Translations under genes and position numbers: made by a program
Shown here: piece after piece, positions 33,492-41,315 of the stretch
How positions within the stretch are numbered: the stretch's first letter is position 1
How the letters are laid out: every line of letters begins with the position of its first letter
From: Oscillospiraceae bacterium
GTDB lineage: Bacteria > Bacillota_A > Clostridia > Oscillospirales > Oscillospiraceae
DNA: 46,365 nt
Assembly: GCA_017545325.1 (NCBI GenBank)
Contig: JAFWOX010000011.1
Span: forward strand, 1 to 46,365
Direction: 5' to 3'
Notes under the pieces: model-generated
Databases searched by the model: none
What the model was told of the DNA's origin: nothing
Seen by the model: only the letters and a program-made list of their open reading frames with translations

Positions 33492-35300
33492 TTACCGACT
33501 GGCGATATACTCGTCGTAAGCTGCCTGATATATGGCGTTGAGCCGATCCAGGCCAAAGGTCTTCATGTCGTTCAGGTAGTTGTCCCACTCGCTGAGGGGC
33601 TTTACCCCGTTGATGAAGGAGACATAGTTCTCGGAGAAATACGTATTCAGGTCAGCCAGGATCGTTGTGGCCTCTTCCGTATCCTCATCAGAGAGGATTA
33701 TGGCGCTGGGCCAGTCATAGTGTCCGCCGTAATCCGGGATGACCCAGGTATCATACATGGCCAGGGGGCGCTTCCCTTCGGGGTAGGCGTAGCTCCTGCG
33801 GATATCATGCAGGCAGAACTCTACCAGGTTGTTGTTGGAATAGATATTCATGATGTTCAGCATCGTCGCCTCATGATTGATGACCCAATCCTGAAGCTCC
33901 TTTTCGCCGTTCTCGTTGTAATCCCACATCCAGCCTTCGGGGCCCCAGGAGGTGTAATCGCCGCCGAAATCGCTCATCCACCAATCCAGATAAGCCGCAG
34001 CCAGTTCAAGATTGTGGCACTTGGCGTTGATGTTGGTAAACCCGTTATGCGTCTCCGCCAGACGGTTTCCGAACTCCAGGATCTGTCCGTCATACAGCTT
34101 GGTGCGGGGGATGGGCTCCCAATGGGTATTCGGGTCCGCCCCGTTTGCCTCCAGCATATTGATGGAGCCGGGCATCTGAGGCATGCAGCCCACCATGTCC
34201 TTCATAAAGCCTGCATCGAAGGTACCGCCCACGATGTAAGATTGGAAGTTGGGGCTGATTAAGCCCTCGGCGTACCACTGGGCCAGCATGGTCATCAGCG
34301 CCCGGTCGTCCTCTGTGGTGCCGCAATGCTGCACCTCCCCGTCCACCACGCGGCGGTTCGACAGGCGGGACATGAACAGCGCTGTATTGTAGCCCGGGAA
34401 GATCCAGCCTGGGGTGATCTCACCACAGCTCCACAGATAGAAGGGAAAGATTTCTTCCTGGTTGTACTCGTTATTGGAAAAATTCACCTTCATGGCGTAC
34501 AGCGCGTCATGCAGCTTGTCGAAGGTGGTGATCTCCTGGGCAGACCCCATATCCATCCGGTCCAGCCAATCCTGCCGGATCGTTGAACCCATGCTGGGCA
34601 CCGGGCCGATCACCAGACCATACAGGGTACAGAGGTGCGTCTTTTTGTAGAACAGCTTATCCATGCAGTCTGGGTTTTTCTCGGAACGGACTTTGATCTC
34701 CCGCATGTAGTTGGGCATCAGGTGACGGTAATCATACATATCCGCGAAGTAGCCCTCGTCCATGGCCTCGTCAATGCTGCCGGGGTAGAATGACGAACCC
34801 TGGTCCAGGATCTCATCCAGGTCGTCGGAAGCCAGAAGTACAGAGAAGTTCTGCTGGCGGTTGGCAGAGTCGACGATGTTGTACTCGATGTGTACGCCTG
34901 TATATTTGGCCACGCCCTGCCATGTTTCAATGTCGTTGAAGCCGCCCTCCGGCAGGTACTGGGGATAATAACAGGTCGTCCAGCGGGTAAAGACCTCGTC
35001 CGTGTCACAAATGGGCTGCTCGTACACGTACTTTTCAAGAGGCCAGCCCTCACTGTCCGTTGCGTAATTTTTCGCAAAGTGATAGGGGCCTTCATCCTCC
35101 GGCTCTGCTGTGGCCTGCGGGGCCTCGGTCACGGCGGGTGCTTTTGTGACTGCCGGGGCCTGGGTTGAGGGCGCCTCGGTAGCCGGGGCGGCGCTCTCTG
35201 TTCCGACGGGGGTTTCCTGCTCTCTGCCGCTGCAGCCGTTCAAGAGGGCAAGCAGCATCAGCAATGCAAGGACCATCGCTGAGATTTTTCGGGCTTTCAT
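33492..35300 (-). CDS. Large extracellular solute-binding lipoprotein (paralogue 3 of 3)
   Basis: 602 residues; GGGAGG lies before the ATG at 35298-35300. Signal MKARKISAMVLALLMLLALL with lipobox LNGC (Cys23), followed by an Ala/Pro/Thr tether (PSTQAPAVTKAPAVTEAP). The binding domain is colinear with that of the preceding entry along its whole length (roughly two thirds identical by eye), including YHFAKNYATDSEGWPLEKY, NYMREI, GLVIGPVPSMG, CLHDIRRSYAYPEGKRPL and KPLSEWDNYLNDMKTFGL. A terminator on each side makes it monocistronic. Like the other two it lacks linked permease genes, so it must share a transporter encoded elsewhere or act as a receptor. Confidence 0.88.
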   Translation of the reverse strand: MKARKISAMVLALLMLLALLNGCSGREQETPVGTESAAPATEAPSTQAPAVTKAPAVTEAPQATAEPEDEGPYHFAKNYATDSEGWPLEKYVYEQPICDTDEVFTRWTTCYYPQYLPEGGFNDIETWQGVAKYTGVHIEYNIVDSANRQQNFSVLLASDDLDEILDQGSSFYPGSIDEAMDEGYFADMYDYRHLMPNYMREIKVRSEKNPDCMDKLFYKKTHLCTLYGLVIGPVPSMGSTIRQDWLDRMDMGSAQEITTFDKLHDALYAMKVNFSNNEYNQEEIFPFYLWSCGEITPGWIFPGYNTALFMSRLSNRRVVDGEVQHCGTTEDDRALMTMLAQWYAEGLISPNFQSYIVGGTFDAGFMKDMVGCMPQMPGSINMLEANGADPNTHWEPIPRTKLYDGQILEFGNRLAETHNGFTNINAKCHNLELAAAYLDWWMSDFGGDYTSWGPEGWMWDYNENGEKELQDWVINHEATMLNIMNIYSNNNLVEFCLHDIRRSYAYPEGKRPLAMYDTWVIPDYGGHYDWPSAIILSDEDTEEATTILADLNTYFSENYVSFINGVKPLSEWDNYLNDMKTFGLDRLNAIYQAAYDEYIASR

Positions 35301-35403
35301 GCTTTTCCTCCCTTATTGCATTTGTCCTGTGGCGTTTCGTCATAGCTGCGGGTCTTCTAATCAATCCGTTTCAGCCGTTATTGGTTTATACTGCCGCTGC
35401 GAG

Positions 35404-35437
35404 AAAAATGGAGGCCAGTCCGCGGGGACCGGCCTCC
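35404..35437 (-). terminator. Rho-independent terminator of the first cupin gene
   Basis: Minus strand stem GGAGGCCGGTCC/GGACTGGCCTCC followed by ATTTTTCTC, 15 bases after the stop. Confidence 0.88.
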
Positions 35438-35451
35438 GAACGCGGTGCGGC

Positions 35452-36438
35452 TTACTTCATGCCGATGCTCTTGACCTGGATATCGAACTTCTTCTTCAGC
35501 CGCTCAATGTTCTCCTCGTTGTACCGGTCGGGGTTGTTGACCCGGAGGGATTCGACGCTCTGGAGGAACAGGGACCAGTAGCTCTGTCCGCCCATGTCGT
35601 AGATCTCGGAATGCTCCAGAACTTCGAGCTTGTGGGGAGCGAAACGGGGAATGTTCACCACGCACTCATCGTCCGCAATGAACTCCTGACCCAGGACCGT
35701 AAACTTCACCTTGCCCTTGCGGACATAGAGCAGCTCGCGCAGCGGAGGATACTTCACCCATTCCGCGGTGAAGCCGGGCTCGCAGACGGCGCAGACCATT
35801 TCCTTGGTTCCGCCGTTCTCCCAGCGCTCCACGATGACCCGCATGCTCAGGCCGGGGAAAGCGTATGCCGCGTGAGGACGGTCCACATGCTTGACTGCCA
35901 GGCACTGCTCAACGGGCACCTCTTTATAGACGAAGGATTCTCCCATGACGGAGTCCATCTCTCCCCTGGGGGCCAGCTTCGCCAGCTCGGGGTCATCCTT
36001 CAGTTCAGGCATATACCGCTTGACCCTCGCCACATCGCCTGCCTCGGGATAGGTGAAGAAGTCATGGTAGGTGCCGCGCCACTTGGTCTCCTCCAGGAAA
36101 CACATGCCATGGAGCTGGCCCGCCTGCAGATGCACAATATCGCCCGGGGTGCAGAGTACCCGCTGTTTGTTGATAAACAGATAGAGTTTGCCGCTGTCCA
36201 CGAAGAAGGTCTCATAGCCACGAACGTGGTAGTGGGGCATCTGCCAGGTGGCCCGCATCTCCTCGGGCACCGCATGCATGATCGTGTCCAGGCACCAATA
36301 CAGGCCGTGGGGGCCTTCCATCCGGGTGATCAGGCCGGCTTCTGAGGAAACCTTGCCGTTTGGCCAGAAGTGCTTGCCGCTGCCGTTCCAGGTGGTTTCC
36401 GGAGTCTTGAGATCAAACAGGAATTCGTTTTTTGCCAT
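35452..36438 (-). CDS. Bicupin protein (cupin copy A)
   Basis: 328 residues, ATG at 36436-36438 with AAGAAAGGATG upstream. Two cupin folds. The first holds a full metal site: HYHVRGYETFFVDSGKLYL (two His and Glu) and PGDIVHLQAGQLHGM (third His). The second (LLYVRKGKVKFTVLG to IPRFAPHKLEVL) keeps only a partial one. Bicupins of this size include dioxygenases, isomerases and oxalate decarboxylase-like enzymes; the reaction cannot be named here. It is cytoplasmic. It is nearly identical to the protein at 36547-37533, most strongly over the last ~165 residues. It probably processes a compound taken up via the adjacent binding proteins (inference). Confidence 0.85.
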   Translation of the reverse strand: MAKNEFLFDLKTPETTWNGSGKHFWPNGKVSSEAGLITRMEGPHGLYWCLDTIMHAVPEEMRATWQMPHYHVRGYETFFVDSGKLYLFINKQRVLCTPGDIVHLQAGQLHGMCFLEETKWRGTYHDFFTYPEAGDVARVKRYMPELKDDPELAKLAPRGEMDSVMGESFVYKEVPVEQCLAVKHVDRPHAAYAFPGLSMRVIVERWENGGTKEMVCAVCEPGFTAEWVKYPPLRELLYVRKGKVKFTVLGQEFIADDECVVNIPRFAPHKLEVLEHSEIYDMGGQSYWSLFLQSVESLRVNNPDRYNEENIERLKKKFDIQVKSIGMK

Positions 36439-36546
36439 GTTTCTTTCATCCTTTCTTTAATATGCATATATATGGATTTCTTGCTTATGCTGCTGATTCA
36501 GCCGACCCTCCGCCGGACGAGCCGCCGGAACGGCATATGGGGCTGC

Positions 36547-37533
36547 TTATTTCATACCGATGCTCTTGATCTGGATATCGAACTTCTTCTTCAGCCGCTC
36601 GATGTTCTCCTCGTTGTATCGGTCGGGGTTGTTGACCCGGAGGGATTCGACGCTCTGGAGGAACAGGGACCAGTAGCTCTGTCCGCCCATGTCGTAGATC
36701 TCGGAATGCTCCAGGACTTCGAGCTTGTGGGGAGCGAAACGGGGAATGTTCACCACGCACTCGTCGTCCGCAATGAATCCCTGACCCAGGACCGTGAACT
36801 TCACCTTGCCCTTGCGGACATAGAGCAGCTCGCGAAGCGGAGGATACTTTACCCATTCCGCAGTGAAGCCGGGCTCACAGACGGCGCAGACCAACTCCTT
36901 GACGCCGCCGTTCTCCCAGCGCTCCACGATGACCCGCATGCTCAGGCCCGGAAAGGCGTATGCCGCGTGAGGACGATCCACATGCTTGACGCCCAGGCAC
37001 TGCTCCACAGGAGCATCCTGATACACAAAGGACTCCCGCATTACGGTGTCCATCTCCCCCTTGGGGGCAAGCGCCCTGAGCTCCGGATCATCCTTCAGCT
37101 CCGGCATATACTGACGCACTCTGGCCACATCCTGCGCCTCCGGGAACATTTCCAGGTCATGGTAGGTGCCGCGCCACTTGGTATCCTCCAGGAAGGTCAT
37201 CCCATGAGCCTGCCCGGCCTGAAGATGCACAATATCGCCCGGGGTGCAGAGCACCCGCTGTCCGTTGATGTACAGATAGAGCTTTCCGCTGTCCACAAAA
37301 AAGGTCTCATAGCCGTGGACATGATAATGGGGCATCTGCCAAGTGTCCTTCAGGGAATCCGGCACCTTATGCATCACACTGTCGAGGCACCAATATACCC
37401 CATGGGGTCCATCCGGCGGGGTGATGCGCCCAACATCCGAGGATACGTCCCCATTGGGGAAAAAGTGCTGTACACTGCTGTTCCATGCCGTTTCCGGGGC
37501 CTTCAGATCGAAGAGGAATTCATTCTTCGCCAT
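36547..37533 (-). CDS. Bicupin protein (cupin copy B)
   Basis: 328 residues from the ATG at 37531-37533; GGAAGG lies six bases upstream, whereas an ATG at 37539 directly abuts it. Same layout as copy A: metal-binding HYHVHGYETFFVDSGKLYL and PGDIVHLQAGQAHGM in the first cupin, degenerate second cupin. The C-terminal half differs from copy A at only a few residues (VKEL for TKEM, GQGF for GQEF, QIKS for QVKS), while the N-terminal half is about 80 percent identical. This suggests duplication followed by partial gene conversion. It has a long structured leader and a distant promoter, and is followed by copy A after 108 bases. Confidence 0.85.
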   Translation of the reverse strand: MAKNEFLFDLKAPETAWNSSVQHFFPNGDVSSDVGRITPPDGPHGVYWCLDSVMHKVPDSLKDTWQMPHYHVHGYETFFVDSGKLYLYINGQRVLCTPGDIVHLQAGQAHGMTFLEDTKWRGTYHDLEMFPEAQDVARVRQYMPELKDDPELRALAPKGEMDTVMRESFVYQDAPVEQCLGVKHVDRPHAAYAFPGLSMRVIVERWENGGVKELVCAVCEPGFTAEWVKYPPLRELLYVRKGKVKFTVLGQGFIADDECVVNIPRFAPHKLEVLEHSEIYDMGGQSYWSLFLQSVESLRVNNPDRYNEENIERLKKKFDIQIKSIGMK

Positions 37534-37626
37534 GCTCATCCTTCCTTTCCCGTCAGCATTGCCGACTTATGATGATTACGTCGATTTCTGCGTACCTGCG
37601 CCGGATCTGCGCCGAAGGGATAACCG

Positions 37627-37737
37627 AGCTGCAGCGTCTTCCTCCGGTCATCCGTCTGCCCTTCGTATTGCGTAAGAATAAGGTGCAAAACCTTATGCTG
37701 CAGCTGGGAAACGACAGTCGTTTCTCCGGCTTTGCAC
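37627..37737 (-). promoter_or_regulatory. Structured 5' leader of the cupin transcript with alternative folds
   Basis: Hairpins seen: GAAACG-ACAGT-CGTTTC (37708-37724), ATAAGGT-GCAAA-ACCTTAT (37678-37696), and AGCTGCAGC (37627-37635) with GCTGCAGCT (37697-37705). GTGCAAA (37684-37690), the loop of one hairpin, can instead pair with TTTGCAC (37731-37737). The region lies inside the ~240-nt leader of cupin copy B. No known riboswitch class recognised. Confidence 0.5.
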
Positions 37738-37781
37738 AATTCCCACAATTATTTCCGATCGGTACACGCGCTTATATGTTA

Positions 37782-37810
37782 AATATAAATAAACAGGCTT
37801 TCTTTCGCAA
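37782..37810 (-). promoter_or_regulatory. Promoter of the cupin transcript
   Basis: Minus strand: TTGCGA (37805-37810), 17-base spacer, TATATT (37782-37787). Confidence 0.6.
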
Positions 37811-37930
37811 TGCAACTTTCCTTGTTCCATATTCATCCTTGCGGATGTAATGATCCAATATCGCGGATGGGTATATCTGTTTTTCCGATCTCCTTGGATG
37901 CAATTGTCCGCTTCCCTTCCTTTAAAGGGC

Positions 37931-37976
37931 GAATCGTGACAACTCGGGGACGCGGCTTGACACTATACCCGGCCGG
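37931..37976 (+). repeat. 46-bp direct repeat, right copy
   Basis: Same sequence as 29124-29169 except one base. Here its end supplies the -35 box (TTGACA) of the promoter that drives the cobalamin-importer operon. Confidence 0.9.
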
Positions 37977-37985
37977 GAGTAAGAT
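37957..37985 (+). promoter_or_regulatory. Promoter of the cobalamin-importer operon
   Basis: TTGACA (37957-37962), 17-base spacer, TAAGAT (37980-37985), about 20 bases before the riboswitch. Confidence 0.8.
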
Positions 37986-38006
37986 TCTTAAGAATATTGT
38001 ATCGTA

Positions 38007-38182
38007 TTGCGCTCCGGTGCCCGCGGAGAGTACTCCGGGGGTCAAAAGGGAAACAGGTGAAAGTCCTGTGCGATCCCGTCACTGTAAGAGGGGAGCAAGG
38101 CGCAGATCATGCCACTGACCGTCCGGTCGGGAAGGCCGCGTCCTGCGATGAGCCTCGAGCCAGGAAACCTGCCGGTACGCAA
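38007..38182 (+). promoter_or_regulatory. Cobalamin riboswitch upstream of the lipoprotein-BtuFCD operon
   Basis: Conserved core: AAAAGGGAAACAGGTGAAAG, TCCTGTGCGATCCCGTCACT, then GCCACTGACC and GAGCCAGGAAACCTGCC. TTGCG (38007-38011) and CGCAA (38178-38182) close stem P1. A strong terminator follows at 38253. Ends approximate. Confidence 0.95.
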
Positions 38183-38252
38183 GCGCCGGGATCCTCAGAT
38201 CCCTGACCACGGGGAATTGGTCATGCCGCAGCTTGCCGCCGAATCGCTTTTT

Positions 38253-38287
38253 CGCCCTTTTCCCTGGGAAAAGGGCGTTTTTCTTTG
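38253..38287 (+). terminator. Intrinsic terminator of the second cobalamin riboswitch
   Basis: CGCCCTTTTCCC and GGGAAAAGGGCG form a long stem followed by TTTTTCTTT, 45 bases before the first start codon. Expression platform for transcription attenuation. Confidence 0.92.
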
Positions 38288-38331
38288 CAGACCCACCCGG
38301 ATCTGACGATGCTTTTCAACGGAGGATGATC

Positions 38332-39078
38332 ATGAAAAAACGGATCGCTGTGCTGCTGATACTGGCTTTGATCCTGAGTCTGTTTGCCGCCTGCGGGAAG
38401 GCTGAACCGCCAGTCCCCACTCAGGGGCCAACTCAGACTCCGGCGGAAACAAAGACGCCCGAGCCTACGCCCGAACCAACATTGGAGCCTACGCCCGAAC
38501 CTACGTCCGAACCCACGCCGGAGCCTACACCGGAACCCACGCCTGAGCCTACGCCGGAGCCTACACCGGAGCCTACGCCTGAGCCTACACCGGAACCCAC
38601 GCCTGAGCCTACGCCGGAGCCTACACCGAAGCCTACGCCTGAGCCTACGCCGGAGCCTACGCCTGAGCCTACACCGGAGCCTACACCGGAGCCTACGCCG
38701 GAGCCTACACCGGAGCCTACGCCTGAGCCTACGCCGGAGCAGAACGACGGCTTGGCAGACGGCACCTATTCGATCGAATTGACCTTCGAAGGCGGCACCG
38801 GCAAGGCCAGAATCGAATCCCCTGCCCGACTCGTCGTTTCCGGCGGGACCATGACGGCCGTGCTCCGCTGGAGCAGCAAGAATTACGACTACATGCGCAT
38901 TGGAGAAACAAAGTATTACCCGGTCAATGCGGCGGGGGAAAACTCCGTTTTTGAAGTTCCGATAACCGTTTTTGACCAGGCCATCACCGTGTACGGAGAC
39001 ACCGTGGCCATGAGCGAGCCCCATGAAATCGAGTACACCCTGACCTTTGATTCCTCTACCTTACAGGCGGTGAACTGA
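38332..39078 (+). CDS. Surface lipoprotein with EPTP repeat stalk and a C-terminal domain shared with the tandem chelatase
   Basis: 248 residues, ATG at 38332, GGAGG six bases upstream. Signal [18 protein letters not shown] with lipobox FAAC (Cys21). Residues ~42-136 are about 24 near-perfect Pro-Glu-Pro-Thr units, an extended wall-spanning stalk. The last ~110 residues ([31 protein letters not shown], a proline/glycine turn, [17 protein letters not shown]) match in order the C-terminal domain of the chelatase at 26088-28742. It is the first gene of the riboswitch-controlled importer operon; its stop overlaps the next start (TGATG). It probably presents a corrinoid, cobalt or haem ligand to the binding protein (inference). 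Confidence 0.82.
   Translation: MKKRIAVLLILALILSLFAACGKAEPPVPTQGPTQTPAETKTPEPTPEPTLEPTPEPTSEPTPEPTPEPTPEPTPEPTPEPTPEPTPEPTPEPTPEPTPKPTPEPTPEPTPEPTPEPTPEPTPEPTPEPTPEPTPEQNDGLADGTYSIELTFEGGTGKARIESPARLVVSGGTMTAVLRWSSKNYDYMRIGETKYYPVNAAGENSVFEVPITVFDQAITVYGDTVAMSEPHEIEYTLTFDSSTLQAVN
38455..38742 (+). repeat. 12-bp tandem repeat coding for Pro-Glu-Pro-Thr
   Basis: About 24 units of the type GAGCCTACGCCG with third-position variation (CCG/CCT/CCC, ACG/ACA), interrupted by single-residue changes (Leu, Ser, Lys). Length polymorphism by slippage is expected. Confidence 0.9.
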
Positions 39079-40283
39079 TGAAAAAGATCCTTTTGCTCCT
39101 CCTTGCGGCCGTGCTGCTGTTCAGCGGCTGCGCCGCCCCTGTGGTTCAGCCTACCCGGGACCCGGCGGGAACGGCAGCTCCCACCGCCGCGCCGCAGACA
39201 GCGTCCCCCGCTCCCGAGATCACGCCGCAACCTGGGACAGAGCCGGAAGGAGTACACAAGACCGGGAGCATGGAGCTGGAATACGCGACCCAGTTTTCCG
39301 TGGACTACTATTCCGATGGCTCCGCCCTGCTCGCCATCGGGGAGGATCGCTTTCTGATCCTGCCGGAGGACGTGGAGGAACCGGGCTTTGAGACAGACGC
39401 AGTCATCATCCGCCGGCCACTGCAGCATATCTATATGGCGGCCTCTTCCGCCATGGACCTGGTCATCTGTCTGGACGCCATGGATAAGATCCGCTTTACC
39501 AGCACCACCCGCGCCAACTGGGCGCTGGAACCGGTGGTGCAGGCACTGGACGGGGGATCCCTCCTTTATGCCGGAAAATACAGCGCTCCGGATTTTGGAA
39601 TGCTGCTGGAGGAAAAGTGCGACCTGGCGGTGGAGAGCACCATGATTTATCATTCCCCTGCCATCAAGGAACAGATCGAAACCCTGGAGATCCCGGTCAT
39701 CGTGGAAAAATCCAGCTATGAGGCCCATCCCCTGGGGCGGGTGGAATGGATCAAGGTTTACGGCCTGCTCCTGGGGCTGGAGGAAGCGGCGGACGCCTTC
39801 TTTGATGCCCAGACCGCCCAGCTGGAAGGATTGCAGACCCTGGCCGGAGAGACCCGTACCGTAGCCTTCTTCCATATCAACACCGTTGGCGCCGCCGTGG
39901 TGCGCAAGCCGGGCGACTATGTGAGCAAGATGATCCAGATGGCCGGAGGCACTTATGTCCCCGCGGAGCTGGCGGAGGAGGAGGAAAACGCCCTGAGCAC
40001 CATGAACCTCCAGATGGAAGCCTTCTATTACGGGGCAAAGGATGCGGATATCCTCATCTATAACAGCACCATCGACGGGCAGCTGGATACCATCGACCAG
40101 CTCCTGGGCAAGAGCAGTCTGCTGGCGGACTTCAAGGCGGTGCAGAACGGGAACGTGTGGTGCACGGAACAGAGCATGTTCCAGCAGTCCTCCGCCTCCG
40201 CGGGGATGATCCGGGATCTGAACGCCATCATCACCGGCACAGCGGAATCGGATACCCTCAATTTCCTGCATAAGCTGAAATAG
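39078..40283 (+). CDS. btuF: BtuF/FecB-like ABC transporter substrate-binding lipoprotein
   Basis: 401 residues; the ATG overlaps the previous stop (TGATG). Lipoprotein signal [15 protein letters not shown] with lipobox FSGC (Cys18), then a Pro/Thr/Ala tether to about residue 60. The mature part is a cluster-A (class III) binding protein with a long connecting helix: RFLILPEDVEEPGF, IYMAASSAMDLV, PVIVEKSSYEAHPLGRVEWIK, NGNVWCTEQSMFQQ. Such proteins hand vitamin B12, haem or siderophores to a FecCD permease. The upstream cobalamin riboswitch makes a corrinoid the best guess, though cobalt or haem remain possible. Confidence 0.88.
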   Translation: MKKILLLLLAAVLLFSGCAAPVVQPTRDPAGTAAPTAAPQTASPAPEITPQPGTEPEGVHKTGSMELEYATQFSVDYYSDGSALLAIGEDRFLILPEDVEEPGFETDAVIIRRPLQHIYMAASSAMDLVICLDAMDKIRFTSTTRANWALEPVVQALDGGSLLYAGKYSAPDFGMLLEEKCDLAVESTMIYHSPAIKEQIETLEIPVIVEKSSYEAHPLGRVEWIKVYGLLLGLEEAADAFFDAQTAQLEGLQTLAGETRTVAFFHINTVGAAVVRKPGDYVSKMIQMAGGTYVPAELAEEEENALSTMNLQMEAFYYGAKDADILIYNSTIDGQLDTIDQLLGKSSLLADFKAVQNGNVWCTEQSMFQQSSASAGMIRDLNAIITGTAESDTLNFLHKLK

Positions 40284-40291
40284 GAGGGGCT

Positions 40292-41311
40292 ATGGAAGAA
40301 AGACGCAGATTTCGTTATACGCTATGCTTCGTCTCCCTGCTGATCGGGATGTTCATCCTCCTGGTGGCCAATGTGATGGTGGGCTCCGCCCGCCTGAGCA
40401 TTCCTCAGGTGCTGAGCATCCTCTTCACCAAAACCGGGGAGAACGCAGCCATCATCTGGAAGGTGCGCATGCCCCGGCTCCTGGCGGCAGCCATCCTGGG
40501 CGGAGCGCTCTCCGTCTCCGGCTTCCTTCTCCAGACCTTTTTTGCCAACCCCATCGCGGGCCCCTTCGTCCTGGGCATCTCCTCCAGCGCGAAGCTGGTC
40601 GTGGCCCTCACCATGATCTGGACGCTCTCCCGCGGGGTGGCGGTCGGTTCGGTGGTGCTTATCGCGGCGGCTTTCATCGGGGCCATGCTCTCCATGGGGG
40701 CGGTGCTGCTGGTGTCCAACCGGCTGCACAGCATGGCTCTGCTCATCGTCTGCGGCGTTATGATCGGCTATATCTGCTCCGCGGTGACGGACATTGTCGT
40801 CACCTTTGCCAGCGACAGCAATATCGTCAATCTGCATAACTGGTCCCTGGGCAGCTTTTCCGGCAAAGACTGGGGCGATGTGACCGTTCTATCCGTCGTG
40901 GTCCTCCTGGCTCTGGCGGGGGCCTTCCTCCTGAGCAAGCCCATGGGCGCTTATCAGCTGGGGGAAAGCTATGCCCGAAGCATGGGGGTCAATGTAAAGC
41001 GTTTCCGGGTGGAGCTGATCCTCCTTACCGGGGTTCTCTCCGCCTGCGTTACGGCCTTTGCCGGGCCTATCTCCTTCGTGGGCATCGCTGTACCTCACCT
41101 GAGCAGGCGTCTTTTCAGCACCTCCCGCCCCATCGTCATGATCCCTGCCTGTTTCCTGGGCGGGGCGGTGTTCTGCCTGCTCTGCGATCTCATCGCCCGC
41201 ACCCTCTTTGCCCCCACGGAGCTGAGCATCAGCTCTGTCACGGCGGTGTTCGGCGTGCCTGTGGTGATCTGGATGCTGCTGCACCGGCAAGGCCGGTCGG
41301 ATCGGGGGTGA
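40292..41311 (+). CDS. btuC: BtuC/FecCD family ABC transporter permease
   Basis: 339 residues, ATG at 40292 with AGGAGG upstream, eight bases after the btuF-like stop. FecCD signature features: IWKVRMPRLLAAAILGGALSVSGFLLQ near residues 55-82, NPIAGPFVLGISSSAKL, and the C-terminal GPISFVGIAVPHLSRRLF that contacts the ATPase. About ten membrane helices, usual length. It forms the membrane channel of the B12-type importer with the genes on either side. The ATPase gene begins four bases after its stop. Confidence 0.93.
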   Translation: MEERRRFRYTLCFVSLLIGMFILLVANVMVGSARLSIPQVLSILFTKTGENAAIIWKVRMPRLLAAAILGGALSVSGFLLQTFFANPIAGPFVLGISSSAKLVVALTMIWTLSRGVAVGSVVLIAAAFIGAMLSMGAVLLVSNRLHSMALLIVCGVMIGYICSAVTDIVVTFASDSNIVNLHNWSLGSFSGKDWGDVTVLSVVVLLALAGAFLLSKPMGAYQLGESYARSMGVNVKRFRVELILLTGVLSACVTAFAGPISFVGIAVPHLSRRLFSTSRPIVMIPACFLGGAVFCLLCDLIARTLFAPTELSISSVTAVFGVPVVIWMLLHRQGRSDRG

Positions 41312-41315
41312 GGAG

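Noticed and set aside
37931..37976. 46-bp repeats as part of the cobalamin riboswitch
   Set aside because: They lie outside the aptamer, before the transcription start of the importer operon, and at the other locus upstream of the chelatase promoter on the opposite strand sense.
38455..38742. CRISPR-like array
   Set aside because: Repeats are contiguous 12-bp coding units without spacers and stay in frame in a lipoprotein gene; no cas genes.
38221..39024. Long minus-strand open frame rich in Arg/Leu (or Gly/Val/Ser in another frame) across the EPTP repeat
   Set aside because: It is the complement of a 12-bp tandem repeat inside a well-supported lipoprotein gene with its own ribosome site, riboswitch and operon; no independent start signal.
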